The notes: generated by a model not told the origin, from the letters alone. A stretch of 64,000 nucleotides of DNA from Streptomyces roseofulvus (GCF_039534915.1 NZ_BAAAWE010000001.1:1426001-1490000); one strand, 5' to 3'; shown: positions 49,651 to 59,097, counted from the stretch's first letter. Translations and numbers: made by a program.

Positions 49651-50553
49651 TCACCCCGCGTGCGGCCGCCCCGCCTCGCGCAGCGCCTCGACGACGGCGC
49701 GCAGGGAGGGCCGGCGGCCGGCGTCGGTGCGCCAGGTGGCGTAGATGTGCCGGCGCATCTGCTGCCGTACGGGCACGCAGACCACGCCCTCCGGGTGCGG
49801 CCGGCCGAGCCGGGGCGTGACGCACACCCCGAGCCCGGCGGCGACGAGCGCGAGCTGGGTGTGGTGCTCGCCGGCGAAGTGGGCGATCCGCGGCTCGATG
49901 CCCTGGGAGCGGAGGGTGAACATCAGCCAGTCGTGGCAGAACTCGCCCTCCGGCCAGGACACCCAGTCCTCGTCGGCGAAGTCCTCCAGGTCCACCGCCT
50001 CCCGCCCGGCGAGCCGGTGCCCGGCCGGCAGGGCGACGTCGGCGGCGTCGTCGAGGAGATGGGCGCGCTCCAGCTCGCCGGGGACCGGAGCCCGCCGGTT
50101 GCTCCAGTCCAGGACGATGGCGAGGTCGGCGTCGCCGCGCAGCACCGCCCGCACCCCCTGCTCGGGCTCGAACTCGGCGGTGCGGACCCGCAGATCGGGG
50201 TGGCGGGCGCGCAGCGAGGCGAGGGCGGCGGGGAAGAGGCCGCGCGCGGCGGTCGGGAAGCCGACCAGCCGGACCTCGCCGACGACCTGGCCGCGCTGGG
50301 CCTCGATGTCGGCCTGGGCGAGCTGGACGTGGGAGAGGATCCGGGCCGCGTGCTCGGCGAGCAGCATGCCCGCGTCGGTGAGCCGCACCCCGCGCCCGTT
50401 CTTGGCGAGGAGCCGCTGTCCCACCTCCCGCTCCAGTTTGGACAGCTGCTGGGAGACGGCGGAGGTCGTCACGTGCAGTCCGTCGGCGGCGCCGCTGACG
50501 GAGCCGTGACGGGCGACGGCGTCGAGGGTGCGCAGGCGCTCCAGGTTCAACAT
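49651..50553 (-). CDS. LysR-family transcriptional regulator
   Basis: 300 residues. MLNLERLRTLDAVARHGSVSGAADGLHVTTSAVSQQLSKLEREVGQRLLAK is the LysR helix-turn-helix (1-60), followed by a periplasmic-binding-like effector domain (VRLVGFPTAARGLFPAALAS to LVAAGLGVCVTPRLG). It is divergent from an EamA exporter, probably its target. Its C-terminal codons touch the GC-rich repeats. Confidence 0.92.
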   Translation of the reverse strand: MLNLERLRTLDAVARHGSVSGAADGLHVTTSAVSQQLSKLEREVGQRLLAKNGRGVRLTDAGMLLAEHAARILSHVQLAQADIEAQRGQVVGEVRLVGFPTAARGLFPAALASLRARHPDLRVRTAEFEPEQGVRAVLRGDADLAIVLDWSNRRAPVPGELERAHLLDDAADVALPAGHRLAGREAVDLEDFADEDWVSWPEGEFCHDWLMFTLRSQGIEPRIAHFAGEHHTQLALVAAGLGVCVTPRLGRPHPEGVVCVPVRQQMRRHIYATWRTDAGRRPSLRAVVEALREAGRPHAG

Positions 50554-50626
50554 GTAAGCAATGCTAAGCGAAAGGGTCGACGTAATCTCGCTTGTTCTAC
50601 GACGTCGGTGCCGTCACCCTGAGTAC

Positions 50627-51649
50627 ATGAGCCACGCAGCCGCCTCCGCCCCCTCGCCCGCACCGTCCCCCTCCCCCACGCGCCGCCCCCTCCGCGCGCA
50701 CCTCCTCGACTGGCGGGTCCGCTTCGGCGTGCTGGCCCTCATCTGGGGCTTCAGCTTCCTGTTCATCAAGGTCGGCACGGAGGGCTTCGCCCCCTTCCAG
50801 GTGACCTTCGGCCGGCTCCTCTTCGGTACGGCGGTGCTGGCGGTGGCGCTGGTGGCGAAGCGCGACCGGCTGCCGCGCGGGGCCAGGACGTGGGGGCACC
50901 TCACGGTGGCGGCGTTCCTGCTCAACGCGCTGCCGTTCTCGCTCTTCGCGTACGCGGAGCTGACGATCCCGTCGACGCTGGCGGGGATCTGCAACGCGAC
51001 GACCCCGCTGTGGGGCATGGTCCTGTCGCTCGTGGCGCTCTCCGAGGACCGGCCCACCCGGGTGCGTGCGGCGGGTCTCGGCATCGGTTTCATCGGCGTC
51101 CTGACGGTCCTCGGCGCCTGGCAGGGCTTCTCCGGTCTGGACGTGACGGGCACGGCGCTGGCACTGCTGGCCTCGTTCAGCTACGCCGTCGGCTGGATCT
51201 ACGTCCGCCGCACCCTGAGCGGGACCGGCGCCTCGCACCTCTCCCTGGCGACCGGCCAGGTCGGGCTGGCCACCCTCCAGCTGGCCTTCGTCACCCCGCT
51301 CTTCACCACCCTCCCGGAGTCGGTCGAACTGCTGCCGCTGCTCTCGGTGATCGCCCTCGGCGCTCTCGGCACCGGCTACGCGATGCTGCTCCAGTACGGC
51401 GTGGTCGCCGAGGTCGGCCCGACGACCGCCTCGATGGTCACGTACTTCATCCCGGTGATCGCGACGGCGGCGGGCGTGGCCTTCCTGGACGAGCGGCTCG
51501 CCTGGAACACCCCGGTGGGCGCCGTCGTGGTCCTCCTCGGCGCGGCCCTCACGCAGACCCGCACCTCGGCGCGGACCTCGACCGCCTCCCGTACGGCGCC
51601 GGCGGCCGCGCCCTCCGAGGCGCCGGCCAGAACCGCGGCCCGCGTCTGA
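50627..51649 (+). CDS. EamA/DMT-superfamily exporter
   Basis: 340 residues from ATG 50627. Ten hydrophobic segments form two EamA repeats: FGVLALIWGFSFLFIKVGTEGFAPFQVTFGRLLFG in the first and SYAVGWIYVRRTLS to DERLAWNTPVGAVVVLLG in the second. Members export metabolites such as amino acids. It is divergent from the LysR gene, and the intergenic TAAGCAATGCTAA-like sequence may be its operator. The tail after 320 is Thr/Ala-rich. Confidence 0.9.
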   Translation: MSHAAASAPSPAPSPSPTRRPLRAHLLDWRVRFGVLALIWGFSFLFIKVGTEGFAPFQVTFGRLLFGTAVLAVALVAKRDRLPRGARTWGHLTVAAFLLNALPFSLFAYAELTIPSTLAGICNATTPLWGMVLSLVALSEDRPTRVRAAGLGIGFIGVLTVLGAWQGFSGLDVTGTALALLASFSYAVGWIYVRRTLSGTGASHLSLATGQVGLATLQLAFVTPLFTTLPESVELLPLLSVIALGALGTGYAMLLQYGVVAEVGPTTASMVTYFIPVIATAAGVAFLDERLAWNTPVGAVVVLLGAALTQTRTSARTSTASRTAPAAAPSEAPARTAARV

Positions 51650-51685
51650 CCGGCCGCTCTCCCCTGCCCGGGCCCGGCCCCGGCC

Positions 51686-53020
51686 TCAGCCGTAGCTGCG
51701 GGCCGGGGCCGGGCCCGCGGCGTCCGCGACGGCGTCGGCCAGAGGCTCGATGTCGCCGGGGGCGAGCGGCGAGACCGTGAGGCGGATCGCGGGCCCGGCG
51801 GCGAGGCGGAAGCGGGCGCCCGGGGCGACCGCCCAGCCCGCGCCGAGCAGCCGCGCGACGGCGCCGGTCTCGTCCGCGACCGGCACCCAGACGTTCATGC
51901 CGCTCCGCCCGTGCGCCTGGACACCGCGCCGGGCGAGCTCCCGGACCAGGGCGTCGCGCCGCACCCCGTACGCGTCGGCGACCGCCTCCGGGTCGACCGC
52001 GCCGGTGCTCCACAGATGGACGACGGCCTGCTGGAGGAGCCGGCTGACCCAGCCGGGGCCGAGGCGCTGCCGGCCGAGGACGCGGTCGACGGTCTCGTGG
52101 TCGCCGGTGAAGGCGGCGATCCGCAGGTCCGGCCCGTACGCCTTGGCGACCGAGCGGACCAGCGCCCAGTGGCCGGTTCCGTCGGCGAGCGGGCGCAGCC
52201 GCCGGCTGACGATGCCGTGGCCGTGGTCGTCCTCGATGAGCAGCACCCCGGGGTGCGCGGCGAGGACGCGGCGCAGCGCGGCGGCGCGGGCGGCGCCGAT
52301 GCAGGCGCCGGTGGGGTTCTGGGCGCGGTCGGTGACGATCAGCGCGCGGACCCCGTCGCGCACGATCGCCCGCTCGACGTCGGCGGCGAGCGGGCCGTCG
52401 TCGTCGACGGCGACGGGGACGGGGCGGAGCCCGAGGGCCGGGACGAGGTCGAGGAGGCTGCCCCAGCCGGGGTCCTCGACGGCGACGGCGTCGCCGGGCC
52501 GGAGGTGGACGGCGAGGACCCGCTCGATGGCGTCGAGGGAGCCGGAGGCCACGCCGACCGGCCCGGCGGGGACGCCGTCGGCGTCGAAGGCCGCGCGGGC
52601 GAGCCGGGCGAAGTCCGGGTCGACGGGCGCCTCCCCGTAGAGGCCGGGCCGTTCGGCGTACCGCCGGGCCGCCTCGGCGAGGGCCGGGCCGAGCGGGGGC
52701 AGCAGGGCGGGGTCGGGATTGCCTCCGCTGAGGTCCCGGACACCGGGCGGTGCCTCGACGCGCAGCGACCCGCGCGCGGTGGTGGCGGGTCGCGGCCGCA
52801 CCCGGCTGCCGCGCCGCCCGTCGGTCTCGATCACCCCGCGCTCGCGCAGGGTCCGGTAGGCGGCGGCGACGGTGTTCGGGTTGACGCCCAGGTCGGCGGC
52901 GAGCTCCCGCAGCGGCGGCAGCGCCTCGCCCGGCTCCAGCGCGCCCGTCCCCACCCCCCGCTCCACGCTGGCGGCGATCTCCGATGCGCGACGGCCTTCG
53001 ATCCGATACTCTCCTAGCAC
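51686..53020 (-). CDS. MocR-type (GntR-aminotransferase) transcriptional regulator
   Basis: 444 residues. An N-terminal GntR helix-turn-helix (PLRELAADLGVNPNTVAAAYRTLRERGVIE, about 35-66) is fused to a fold I aminotransferase with DLSGGNPDPALLPPL, NPTGACIG and SVAKAYGPDLR, where the Lys binds PLP. MocR proteins such as PdxR sense PLP and control vitamin B6 genes. The divergent gene is a PPOX-type flavoprotein, consistent with that theme. Confidence 0.9.
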   Translation of the reverse strand: MLGEYRIEGRRASEIAASVERGVGTGALEPGEALPPLRELAADLGVNPNTVAAAYRTLRERGVIETDGRRGSRVRPRPATTARGSLRVEAPPGVRDLSGGNPDPALLPPLGPALAEAARRYAERPGLYGEAPVDPDFARLARAAFDADGVPAGPVGVASGSLDAIERVLAVHLRPGDAVAVEDPGWGSLLDLVPALGLRPVPVAVDDDGPLAADVERAIVRDGVRALIVTDRAQNPTGACIGAARAAALRRVLAAHPGVLLIEDDHGHGIVSRRLRPLADGTGHWALVRSVAKAYGPDLRIAAFTGDHETVDRVLGRQRLGPGWVSRLLQQAVVHLWSTGAVDPEAVADAYGVRRDALVRELARRGVQAHGRSGMNVWVPVADETGAVARLLGAGWAVAPGARFRLAAGPAIRLTVSPLAPGDIEPLADAVADAAGPAPARSYG

Positions 53021-53031
53021 AAACAGGATTA

Positions 53032-53043
53032 TGCACTAGTGCA
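53032..53043. promoter_or_regulatory. Palindrome TGCACTAGTGCA in the MocR/PPOX divergent promoter
   Basis: TGCACTAGTGCA is a perfect 12-bp palindrome in the 47-bp gap. It is flanked by CTAGCAC (53014-53020), a partial direct copy. Such pairs match known MocR operator architecture (direct repeats of a palindrome half). Confidence 0.65.
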
Positions 53044-53067
53044 ATAAGGATCGCAAAGGGACTCACC

Positions 53068-53808
53068 ATGAGCACCACGCCCATCGCCCCCGCACGCCTC
53101 GCGGACTACACCCCCACCGGCCGGACCGTCCCCACGCGGTCCCGGCAGCGCGCCTCCTACGACCGGGCACTCGTCCACGCGATCCTCGACGAGGGCTACG
53201 TCTGCCACCTCGGCTTCATACGCGACGGGGCGCCCGTCGTGCTCCCCACCCTCTACGGCCGGATCGGCGAGCGGCTGTACGTCCACGGCTCCACCGGCTC
53301 CCGCCCGCTCCGCATGGCCGCCGCGCGCCCCGCCGCGCCCGGCACCAGCACCGGTACCGGCTCCGCCTCCGGCGACCCGGCCGAGGCCCCCGGCCTGCCG
53401 GTCTGCCTCACGGTCACCCACGTCGACGGCCTGGTCCTGGCCCGCTCGGCCTTCCACCACTCGCTCAACTACCGCTCGGTCGTCGTCCACGGCACCGCCC
53501 ACCAGGTCACCGACCCCGAGGAGCTGCGCACCGCCCTCGACGCCCTCGTCGACCAGGTCGTCCCCGGCCGCTCCGCCGACGCGCGGCCCGCGAGCGCCAA
53601 GGAGCTGGCCGCCACCGCCGTCATCCGCCTCGACCTTGAGGAGGTGTCGGCGAAGGTCCGCTCCGGGGGGCCGAACGACGACGCCGAGGACCTGCCGCTG
53701 CCGCACTGGGCCGGAGTGGTCCCGGTCGCCCCGCGCGCCGGCACCCCGGTCCCGTCGGCGGACCTGGACCCGGCGATCGCCCTGCCCGCCTACCTGACCG
53801 CGCTCTGA
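53068..53808 (+). CDS. PPOX-type flavin-nucleotide-binding protein
   Basis: 246 residues from ATG 53068. RQRASYDRALVHAILDEGYVCHLGFIRDGAPVVLPTLYGRIGERLYVHGSTGSRPLR and VDGLVLARSAFHHSLNYRSVVVHGTA are typical of the FMN-binding Pyridox_oxase_2 group. A Gly/Thr/Ser tract (residues 92-110) is a loop insertion. It lies beside a MocR regulator and 11 bp ahead of the PaiB-like gene, so both may handle B6 vitamers or flavin. Confidence 0.85.
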   Translation: MSTTPIAPARLADYTPTGRTVPTRSRQRASYDRALVHAILDEGYVCHLGFIRDGAPVVLPTLYGRIGERLYVHGSTGSRPLRMAAARPAAPGTSTGTGSASGDPAEAPGLPVCLTVTHVDGLVLARSAFHHSLNYRSVVVHGTAHQVTDPEELRTALDALVDQVVPGRSADARPASAKELAATAVIRLDLEEVSAKVRSGGPNDDAEDLPLPHWAGVVPVAPRAGTPVPSADLDPAIALPAYLTAL

Positions 53809-53819
53809 GGGGGACCGGC

Positions 53820-54467
53820 ATGCTCATCCACCCCTGGGACGCCGCCGCGGACGACACCGAGTGGCGCGACTGGCTCGCCCGCCACGACTTCGGCCAGCTC
53901 GCCGTCAACGGCCTGCCCGGCGACCCGCCCTGGGTGCAGCCGACGCACTTCCGGTACGAGGCGGAGCCCGGCCCGTACGGCCGCGTCCTCCTCCACCTCG
54001 CCCGCCCGAACCCCCTGTGGCATGCCCTGGAGGCCGATCCGCGGGTGGTGCTCAGCGTGGTCGACGACTACGTGTACGCGCCCGGCCCGTGGACGGCGCC
54101 GGTGGGCGCGCCGACCGAGCACGGCACGCCCACGTCGTACTACGCGGCGGTGCAACTGCGCTGCACCGCGCGCGTGGTGGACGATCCGGCCGAGAAGGCC
54201 GAGCTGCTGAACCGCCAGGTCGCCCACTTCCAGCCGGAGGGCGGAACCGCTCCCGTCGCCGCCGGCGAAGCGCCGTTCGGGCGGCTGCTCTCCGGCCTCC
54301 GGGGGCTGAGCCTGGAGGTGACGGAGGTCCGGGCGAAGTTCAAGTACGCGGGCAACAAGCCGGCCGAGGTGCGGGCCCGGATCGCGGACCGGCTGGCCGA
54401 GCGGGCCGGTCCGGGCGACCTCGCCGCCCGGACCCACCAGCTCCGCCGCCTGGCCGCCGAAGCCTGA
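53820..54467 (+). CDS. PaiB-type FMN-binding protein
   Basis: 215 residues, 11 bp downstream of the PPOX gene in the same operon. MLIHPWDAAADDTEWRDWLARHDFGQLAVNG and LLHLARPNPLWHALEADPRVVLSVVDDYVYAPGPW are the PaiB signature, and LRGLSLEVTEVRAKFKYAGNKPAEVRARIADRL its C-terminus. PaiB proteins carry FMN and were first called negative regulators of sporulation genes. Their actual activity is unresolved. Confidence 0.85.
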   Translation: MLIHPWDAAADDTEWRDWLARHDFGQLAVNGLPGDPPWVQPTHFRYEAEPGPYGRVLLHLARPNPLWHALEADPRVVLSVVDDYVYAPGPWTAPVGAPTEHGTPTSYYAAVQLRCTARVVDDPAEKAELLNRQVAHFQPEGGTAPVAAGEAPFGRLLSGLRGLSLEVTEVRAKFKYAGNKPAEVRARIADRLAERAGPGDLAARTHQLRRLAAEA

Positions 54468-54538
54468 CGCCGCCCCACGGCCCGGGCCCTCCGGGCTGCG
54501 CGGCCGCGGGCTGCGCGCCGGGTCCGCGCCCTCCCGGT

Positions 54539-55558
54539 TCACGCGGCCGCGGGCTCCACTCCCCTGCGCCGCCCGGCCGCCGTCCGCGCCTCCGCGAGGG
54601 CCAGCCCGGTGACGGCCGCGAGCAGCAGGACCGTGCCGAGCACGGTCGTGACCGTCAGCTCCTCGCCGAGCAGGGTGACGGCGAGAAGCGCGGCGCTGAC
54701 CGGCTCCAGGAGCATGATCACGGAGACGGTGGCGGCCCGCACGACCGCCGCCCCGGCGAAGTACAGGGCGTAGGCGAGGGCCGTCGGGATCGCCGCCACG
54801 TACAGCAGCAGGAGCAGCAGCCGGACGACGTCCTCGGTGTGCGGCAGCAGCCCCTCGACGACCGCCAGGGGCAGCACGACGACCGCCGAGACGCCGAAGG
54901 TCCACGCGGTGCTCGCGAGCGAGCCGGCCGCGCCGCCGCCGGTGCGGCCGAGCCACCGGGTGAGCAGGGTGAGCGCGGCGAACCCGGCGGCCGAGAGCAC
55001 CGCGTAACCCACGCCCGCGAGCCGGACCTCGGCTCCCCCGCCGCCCAGGACGAGGACGGCCAGCCCGGCGAGCGCGCCGGTGACGGCGGCGAGGCCGCCG
55101 AGGCCGAGACGCTCGCCCATGGTGACGCGGGCGCCGACCGCGATGAGCACGGGCCCCGCGCCGAGGGTGACGACGGTGCCGACAGCGAGCCCGGTGGCCT
55201 CGACGGCGGCGAAGTAGGCGGTCTGGAAGACCGCGAGCCCGAGCCCGGTGCCGCCGATCCGGATCAGCCGGATCCGGCGGGACTCGGCGGCGGGGGCGAC
55301 GGCGGAGGCACGGGACCGCCCGCCCCGCAGCGACCGCAGCGCCGGCACGGCGAGCAGCAGCAGGAGGCCGCCGGCGCAGCGCCAGAAGGAGAGGGCCAGC
55401 GGGCCCATGTCGCTGTTCCGGAAGACGAGGGAGCCGGCCGCGCCGGCGGTGCCCCAGGCGATGCCGGCGACGACGAGGTAGACCAGGCTCCGCCCGACGG
55501 GACGGGCGGAGTCCGCGGCAGAGGACTCCGCGACAGGGAAGGACTGCGTGTTCGACAC
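54539..55558 (-). CDS. EamA/DMT-superfamily transporter
   Basis: 339 residues with ten hydrophobic segments. [31 protein letters not shown] and the second repeat [24 protein letters not shown] mark the EamA family. Its substrate is unknown. It faces the neighbouring EamA gene (55749-56753) on the same strand, but the 190-bp gap between them suggests separate promoters. Confidence 0.88.
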   Translation of the reverse strand: MSNTQSFPVAESSAADSARPVGRSLVYLVVAGIAWGTAGAAGSLVFRNSDMGPLALSFWRCAGGLLLLLAVPALRSLRGGRSRASAVAPAAESRRIRLIRIGGTGLGLAVFQTAYFAAVEATGLAVGTVVTLGAGPVLIAVGARVTMGERLGLGGLAAVTGALAGLAVLVLGGGGAEVRLAGVGYAVLSAAGFAALTLLTRWLGRTGGGAAGSLASTAWTFGVSAVVVLPLAVVEGLLPHTEDVVRLLLLLLYVAAIPTALAYALYFAGAAVVRAATVSVIMLLEPVSAALLAVTLLGEELTVTTVLGTVLLLAAVTGLALAEARTAAGRRRGVEPAAA

Positions 55559-55748
55559 GTGGATGCTCCGTGAGGACGGTCCGTGCGGACGGACCGGATG
55601 AAGGGTGGTCGCTCGCTCCGCGCGCGGGCGGCGACGGACCGCTCGGGGGCGTGATCGCCCGCCCGAGCCCGGTCGTCGTCCTCGGAGAAGGTGCCGCGCG
55701 CGCTAGTCGGCGGGCGGCGGAAGCACGGTCGAAGGCATGACCGGCACC

Positions 55749-56753
55749 CTACGGGGTGGTCCGGCGGCCCGACAACTCGCCCTCGCGCCCGGTGTCCTCG
55801 GCGCCGTCCGGACCGTCCGACCCGGCGACCGGCCCCTCCGACGGCGGCTTCGGCGCGGTGGACTGGGCGATGAAGGCGCCGACGAGGACGAGCGCGCCGC
55901 CGGCCAGCTGCGGGGCCTCCAGGTGCTCGCCGAGCAGCACCCAGGCGAGCACGGTCGCGACGACCGCCTCCAGGCAGGCGACGACACCGGCGACCTGCGG
56001 CGAGAGCCGGCGCACCGAGACCACTCCGGTGACGTACGCGAGGACGGTGGCGATCAGGACGATCCAGCCGAGCAGCAGCCAGGCGGGCACGGAGGTCCCG
56101 TCGAGGTCGGCCCGCCCGGCCAGGACGCCGGTGTCCATGCCCCACGGGCGGGCGACGACGGTGAGCACCAGCGCGCCGATGAGCAGCCCGTACGCGATCA
56201 CACCGAGCGGATCGGCCGGTTCGGCCTCGTCGGCGCCCTGGTCGGAGAGGACGAAGTAGCCGACCTGGCAGCAGGCGGCGGCGAGCGCGAGGAGCAGCCC
56301 GAGGAGGTCGAAGCCGAGGCCCGACCAGACCTGGACGACGCAGGCGAGACCGCCGACGGCGAGCACCACGCCCAGCGCGGCGGCACGGGTGACCGGCCGC
56401 CGCTGGACGAAGCGGACCCAGCCGAGGACCAGCGCCGGGGCGAGGTACTCGATGAGGAGGGCGACGCCGACCGGGATCCGGGAGATCGAGGCGAAGTAGA
56501 AGGCCTGCACGCCGGCGACGGCGAGCAGACCGAAGCCCACGAGCAGGCCGGGCTTGCGGCGCAGCAGGTCCCGGTGGCGCCAGGCCACGGGCAGCATGAC
56601 GAGCGCGGCGCCGGCGACCCGGAGCCAGACGACGTGGAGCGGATCGAGGCCCGCCTCGATCAGCGGCTTGGCCGCCACTCCCGAACCACCGAATGCGAAG
56701 GCCGAGGCCAGGGCGAGTCCCAGGCCGGCGCTTCTCCCCTGAGACGCGTGCAT
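55749..56753 (-). CDS. EamA/DMT-superfamily transporter
   Basis: 334 residues from ATG 56753. LGLALASAFAFGGSGVAAKPLIEAG, LAPALVLGWVRFVQRRPVTR and AGVVACLEAVVATVLAWVLLGEHL mark the family, with ten hydrophobic segments. A Gly/Glu/Asp-rich tail (SDGPDGAEDTGREGE) follows. It is distinct in sequence from the previous EamA gene, so the pair is not a simple duplication. Confidence 0.88.
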   Translation of the reverse strand: MHASQGRSAGLGLALASAFAFGGSGVAAKPLIEAGLDPLHVVWLRVAGAALVMLPVAWRHRDLLRRKPGLLVGFGLLAVAGVQAFYFASISRIPVGVALLIEYLAPALVLGWVRFVQRRPVTRAAALGVVLAVGGLACVVQVWSGLGFDLLGLLLALAAACCQVGYFVLSDQGADEAEPADPLGVIAYGLLIGALVLTVVARPWGMDTGVLAGRADLDGTSVPAWLLLGWIVLIATVLAYVTGVVSVRRLSPQVAGVVACLEAVVATVLAWVLLGEHLEAPQLAGGALVLVGAFIAQSTAPKPPSEGPVAGSDGPDGAEDTGREGELSGRRTTP

Positions 56754-56844
56754 CGGGCCATCATGACAGGACCAGGTCAGGCGTGTAACCCCTGTCGCAC
56801 CTGTTGAGACGGCGGGCCCGGGAAGCCGGCCGCCGGGCCGGAAC

Positions 56845-57456
56845 TCAGTGCTCCGCGTCCCCCGGGAGGGACCCGGGGGACAGCCCGTCCCGGTCGGGGA
56901 GGGCGGCGACGTCCGGCGCGCGGCGGGAGGCGAGCGCGACGGCCCGGGCGCCGAGCGCGGGCGGGTCGATCCCGGCGTGCCGCAGCACCTCGCCGGCCCG
57001 GCTGCCGGGGTCGGCGGCCAGTCCGGCCAGCAGGTCGAGCCCGGTCGGCTGCTCCTCGCCGCGGGCGGCGGCGCGCCGCAGCGCCTCCTCCAGGGCGGCC
57101 GCGGCCGCCGGGGACCAGCGGGCGGTAGGGCGGCGCGCGCCCTCCCCGGCCCGGGCGGCGGGCAGCGGCAGCGGGGCGCCGCCGCCCTCGCCGGACCGCT
57201 GCCAGCGGAGCCCGTATCCGATCGAACGCTGGACGAGGTAGCCGAGGACCCGCGCCACCCGGTGTTCGCCGTCGAAGGCGGCGCGGGTCTCGGGGTCGGA
57301 CTCGACGAGGGCGTGCAGGAGATGGGCGGTGTCCACCTGACGGTCGCCGTCCCGCAGGGCCCGGCGGCGGGCGGCCCCGAGCACGGTGGCGAGGAGCGGC
57401 GCGTGCGCGGCGGCGGCCGGGGGCGGGGTGGGGCGCGACGGGACGGGAGGGTGCAC
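56845..57456 (-). CDS. Stand-alone Clp N-terminal-domain protein
   Basis: 203 residues. LLATVLGAARRRALRDGDRQVDTAHLLHALVESDPETRAAFDG is a Clp_N repeat, and a second diverged one runs from about 115 to 175 (ALEEALRRAAARGEEQPTGLDLLAGLAADPGSRAGEVLRHAGIDPPALG). There is no AAA+ domain. Such proteins bind unfolded or tagged substrates and may act as adaptors or anti-adaptors for ClpC/ClpB. Confidence 0.85.
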   Translation of the reverse strand: MHPPVPSRPTPPPAAAAHAPLLATVLGAARRRALRDGDRQVDTAHLLHALVESDPETRAAFDGEHRVARVLGYLVQRSIGYGLRWQRSGEGGGAPLPLPAARAGEGARRPTARWSPAAAAALEEALRRAAARGEEQPTGLDLLAGLAADPGSRAGEVLRHAGIDPPALGARAVALASRRAPDVAALPDRDGLSPGSLPGDAEH

Positions 57457-57660
57457 CCTCCCACCTCACCAGTCGCGCCCGCGCGGGTCATCACACGGGA
57501 GAACCATGTCCGCGTCCCACCGGAGTCGTGCACATGCGCGCGACTCCTCCTCCTCGGGGAGGAGATCCGGGCGATTTCCCGTACGGGGCGCGCGCCGCCT
57601 TGCCTCGCGCCCGGAAGGCAACCATGTGCCGCCGCCGGACGTCTTTCCCATGTGTTCTGG

Positions 57661-57873
57661 ATGGTGGGTCTGGCCGCGCGTGACGGCCGGCAGTTCGTCT
57701 ACCGGGTGTACGCACCCCGGGAGGCGCTGCCGGGCGATCTCTTCTGGGCCGCGTTCCACCGGCACGAGGACGACGGCGGGCCGCGCGTCTCGGACGCCTT
57801 CGACGCGGCCGAGATCTGGTGGATCGGCGGTACCGGGCCGGCCGCCGCAGAACTGACGGTTCATCAGTATTGA
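57661..57873 (+). CDS. Small conserved-looking hypothetical protein
   Basis: 70 residues from ATG 57661; a GTG at 57652 (VFWMVG) is an in-frame alternative. MVGLAARDGRQFVYRVYAPR and DLFWAAFHRHEDDGGPRVSD with IWWIGGTGPAAAELTV show regular hydrophobic/charged alternation of a small beta-rich fold. There is no close match to any family I know. Nothing in the neighbourhood assigns a role. Confidence 0.55.
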   Translation: MVGLAARDGRQFVYRVYAPREALPGDLFWAAFHRHEDDGGPRVSDAFDAAEIWWIGGTGPAAAELTVHQY

Positions 57874-57943
57874 ATGTTCACGCCCCTCCGGCTACGTTCC
57901 GCGACACCAGAACCCAGCGGGCACGCGTGAAGGGGTGGTCGTC

Positions 57944-58372
57944 ATGGCCGAAGTCAGCGCGGAGGCACGGATCGAGGCACCGGCCGGAAAGGTGTGGGAA
58001 CGCCTCACCGACTTCGGTTCGTACGGGGAGTGGAACGCCACCCACACCAGCTTTCCGCAGGGCGGCCCGGAGACCCTGGCGACCGGGTCCACCTTCACCG
58101 AGAACATGAAGCTCATGGGCTTCCCGGCCGAGGTCCTGTGGACCGTCGAGGAGCTGGAGGACGGCCGGACGCTCGCCATCCGCGGCAAGGGCCCGATGGG
58201 CGTGATCGTCGGCACCCGCTACTCGCTCGCCGACGAGGGAGGGGCGACGACGGTCCGCATCGACGGCGAGTTCACCGGCGCGGCGGTCTCGCTGATGGCC
58301 GGCAAGCTGAAGGACTCGGCGACGGCGGCGCTGAACGAGTCGCTGCGCAAGCTCTCCGGCCTGGTCGCCTGA
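57944..58372 (+). CDS. SRPBCC/START-like (polyketide cyclase/carbon monoxide dehydrogenase G type) protein
   Basis: 142 residues from ATG 57944 (AAGGGG upstream). AEVSAEARIEAPAGKVWERLTDFGSYGEWNATHTSF and FTGAAVSLMAGKLKDSATAALNESLRKLSGLV give the START grip-fold pattern, in which the long C-terminal helix closes a hydrophobic cavity. It probably binds a lipid or aromatic ligand. It is followed by a strong terminator. Confidence 0.83.
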   Translation: MAEVSAEARIEAPAGKVWERLTDFGSYGEWNATHTSFPQGGPETLATGSTFTENMKLMGFPAEVLWTVEELEDGRTLAIRGKGPMGVIVGTRYSLADEGGATTVRIDGEFTGAAVSLMAGKLKDSATAALNESLRKLSGLVA

Positions 58373-58389
58373 GCGCACGCCGACGGGAA

Positions 58390-58423
58390 GGGCCCCTCGG
58401 CGGCGCGTGCCGCCGAGGGGCCC
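58390..58423. terminator. Bidirectional terminator
   Basis: GGGCCCCTCGGCGGC (58390-58404) pairs perfectly with GCCGCCGAGGGGCCC (58409-58423) with a 4-nt loop. It ends the SRPBCC gene and the convergent PadR gene. Confidence 0.9.
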
Positions 58424-58442
58424 TCCGTCGTCCCGCCACCGC

Positions 58443-59072
58443 TCAGTGCTCGTCGGCGAGGATGAGGTACAGCTTCTTCCGGGCCTCGTTGATGACCCCG
58501 ACGGCCTTCTGCCGCTGCTCGGCGCTGCCGGTCTTCCAGACCTGCCCGAACGCCTCCATCAGACCGAAACCGGCCTGCCGGACCTCGTTCATCGCCTCCC
58601 GGTCGACACCGCGGCCGGCCTCCTCCCAGGGGGCCTCGGCACCGGCCTCGGCCTCCTCGCGCCCGGAGTCGGTGAGCGAGAAGAGCTTCTTGCCGCCCTC
58701 GCTCGCGCTGACGATCAGCCCCTCGTCCTCCAGCATCTGGAGGGTCGGGTAGACCGAGCCGGGGCTGGGCTTCCAGGCCCCGCCGCTGCGCTCGCCGATC
58801 TCCTGGATCATCTCGTAGCCGTGCATCGGGCGGTCCTTGAGCAGCGCCAGGATCGAGGCGCGCACGTCACCGCGCCGCGCCCTCCCCCGGCCGCCGCCGC
58901 GACCGCGCCCGAAGGGGCCGCCGCCGAAGCCGGGCCCGCCGCCGAAACCGGGTCCGAAGGGCCCGAAGGCGGCACGCCGTCCCTCGAATTCGCCCCGCGG
59001 TCCGGGCCCGCAGTGCCCGCGGCCGGGGCCGTGACCGAACTCGTGTCCGTGGTCGTGTCCATGTGAACGCAT
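58443..59072 (-). CDS. PadR-family transcriptional regulator with His/Gly-rich head
   Basis: 209 residues from ATG 59072 (AAGGAG upstream). The first 65 residues are rich in His, Gly and Phe (HGHDHGHEFGHGPGRGHCG), then GGGPGFGGGPFGRGRGGGRGR, and could bind metal ions. The PadR winged helix is VRASILALLKDRPMHGYEMIQEIGERSGGAWKPSPGSVYPTLQMLEDEGLI (about 70-120), followed by a PadR_C helix with AMNEVRQAGFGLMEAFGQVW. Operators lie just upstream, suggesting autoregulation. Confidence 0.88.
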   Translation of the reverse strand: MRSHGHDHGHEFGHGPGRGHCGPGPRGEFEGRRAAFGPFGPGFGGGPGFGGGPFGRGRGGGRGRARRGDVRASILALLKDRPMHGYEMIQEIGERSGGAWKPSPGSVYPTLQMLEDEGLIVSASEGGKKLFSLTDSGREEAEAGAEAPWEEAGRGVDREAMNEVRQAGFGLMEAFGQVWKTGSAEQRQKAVGVINEARKKLYLILADEH

Positions 59073-59097
59073 CGCAACGCTCCTTCCGTGAGATTCC

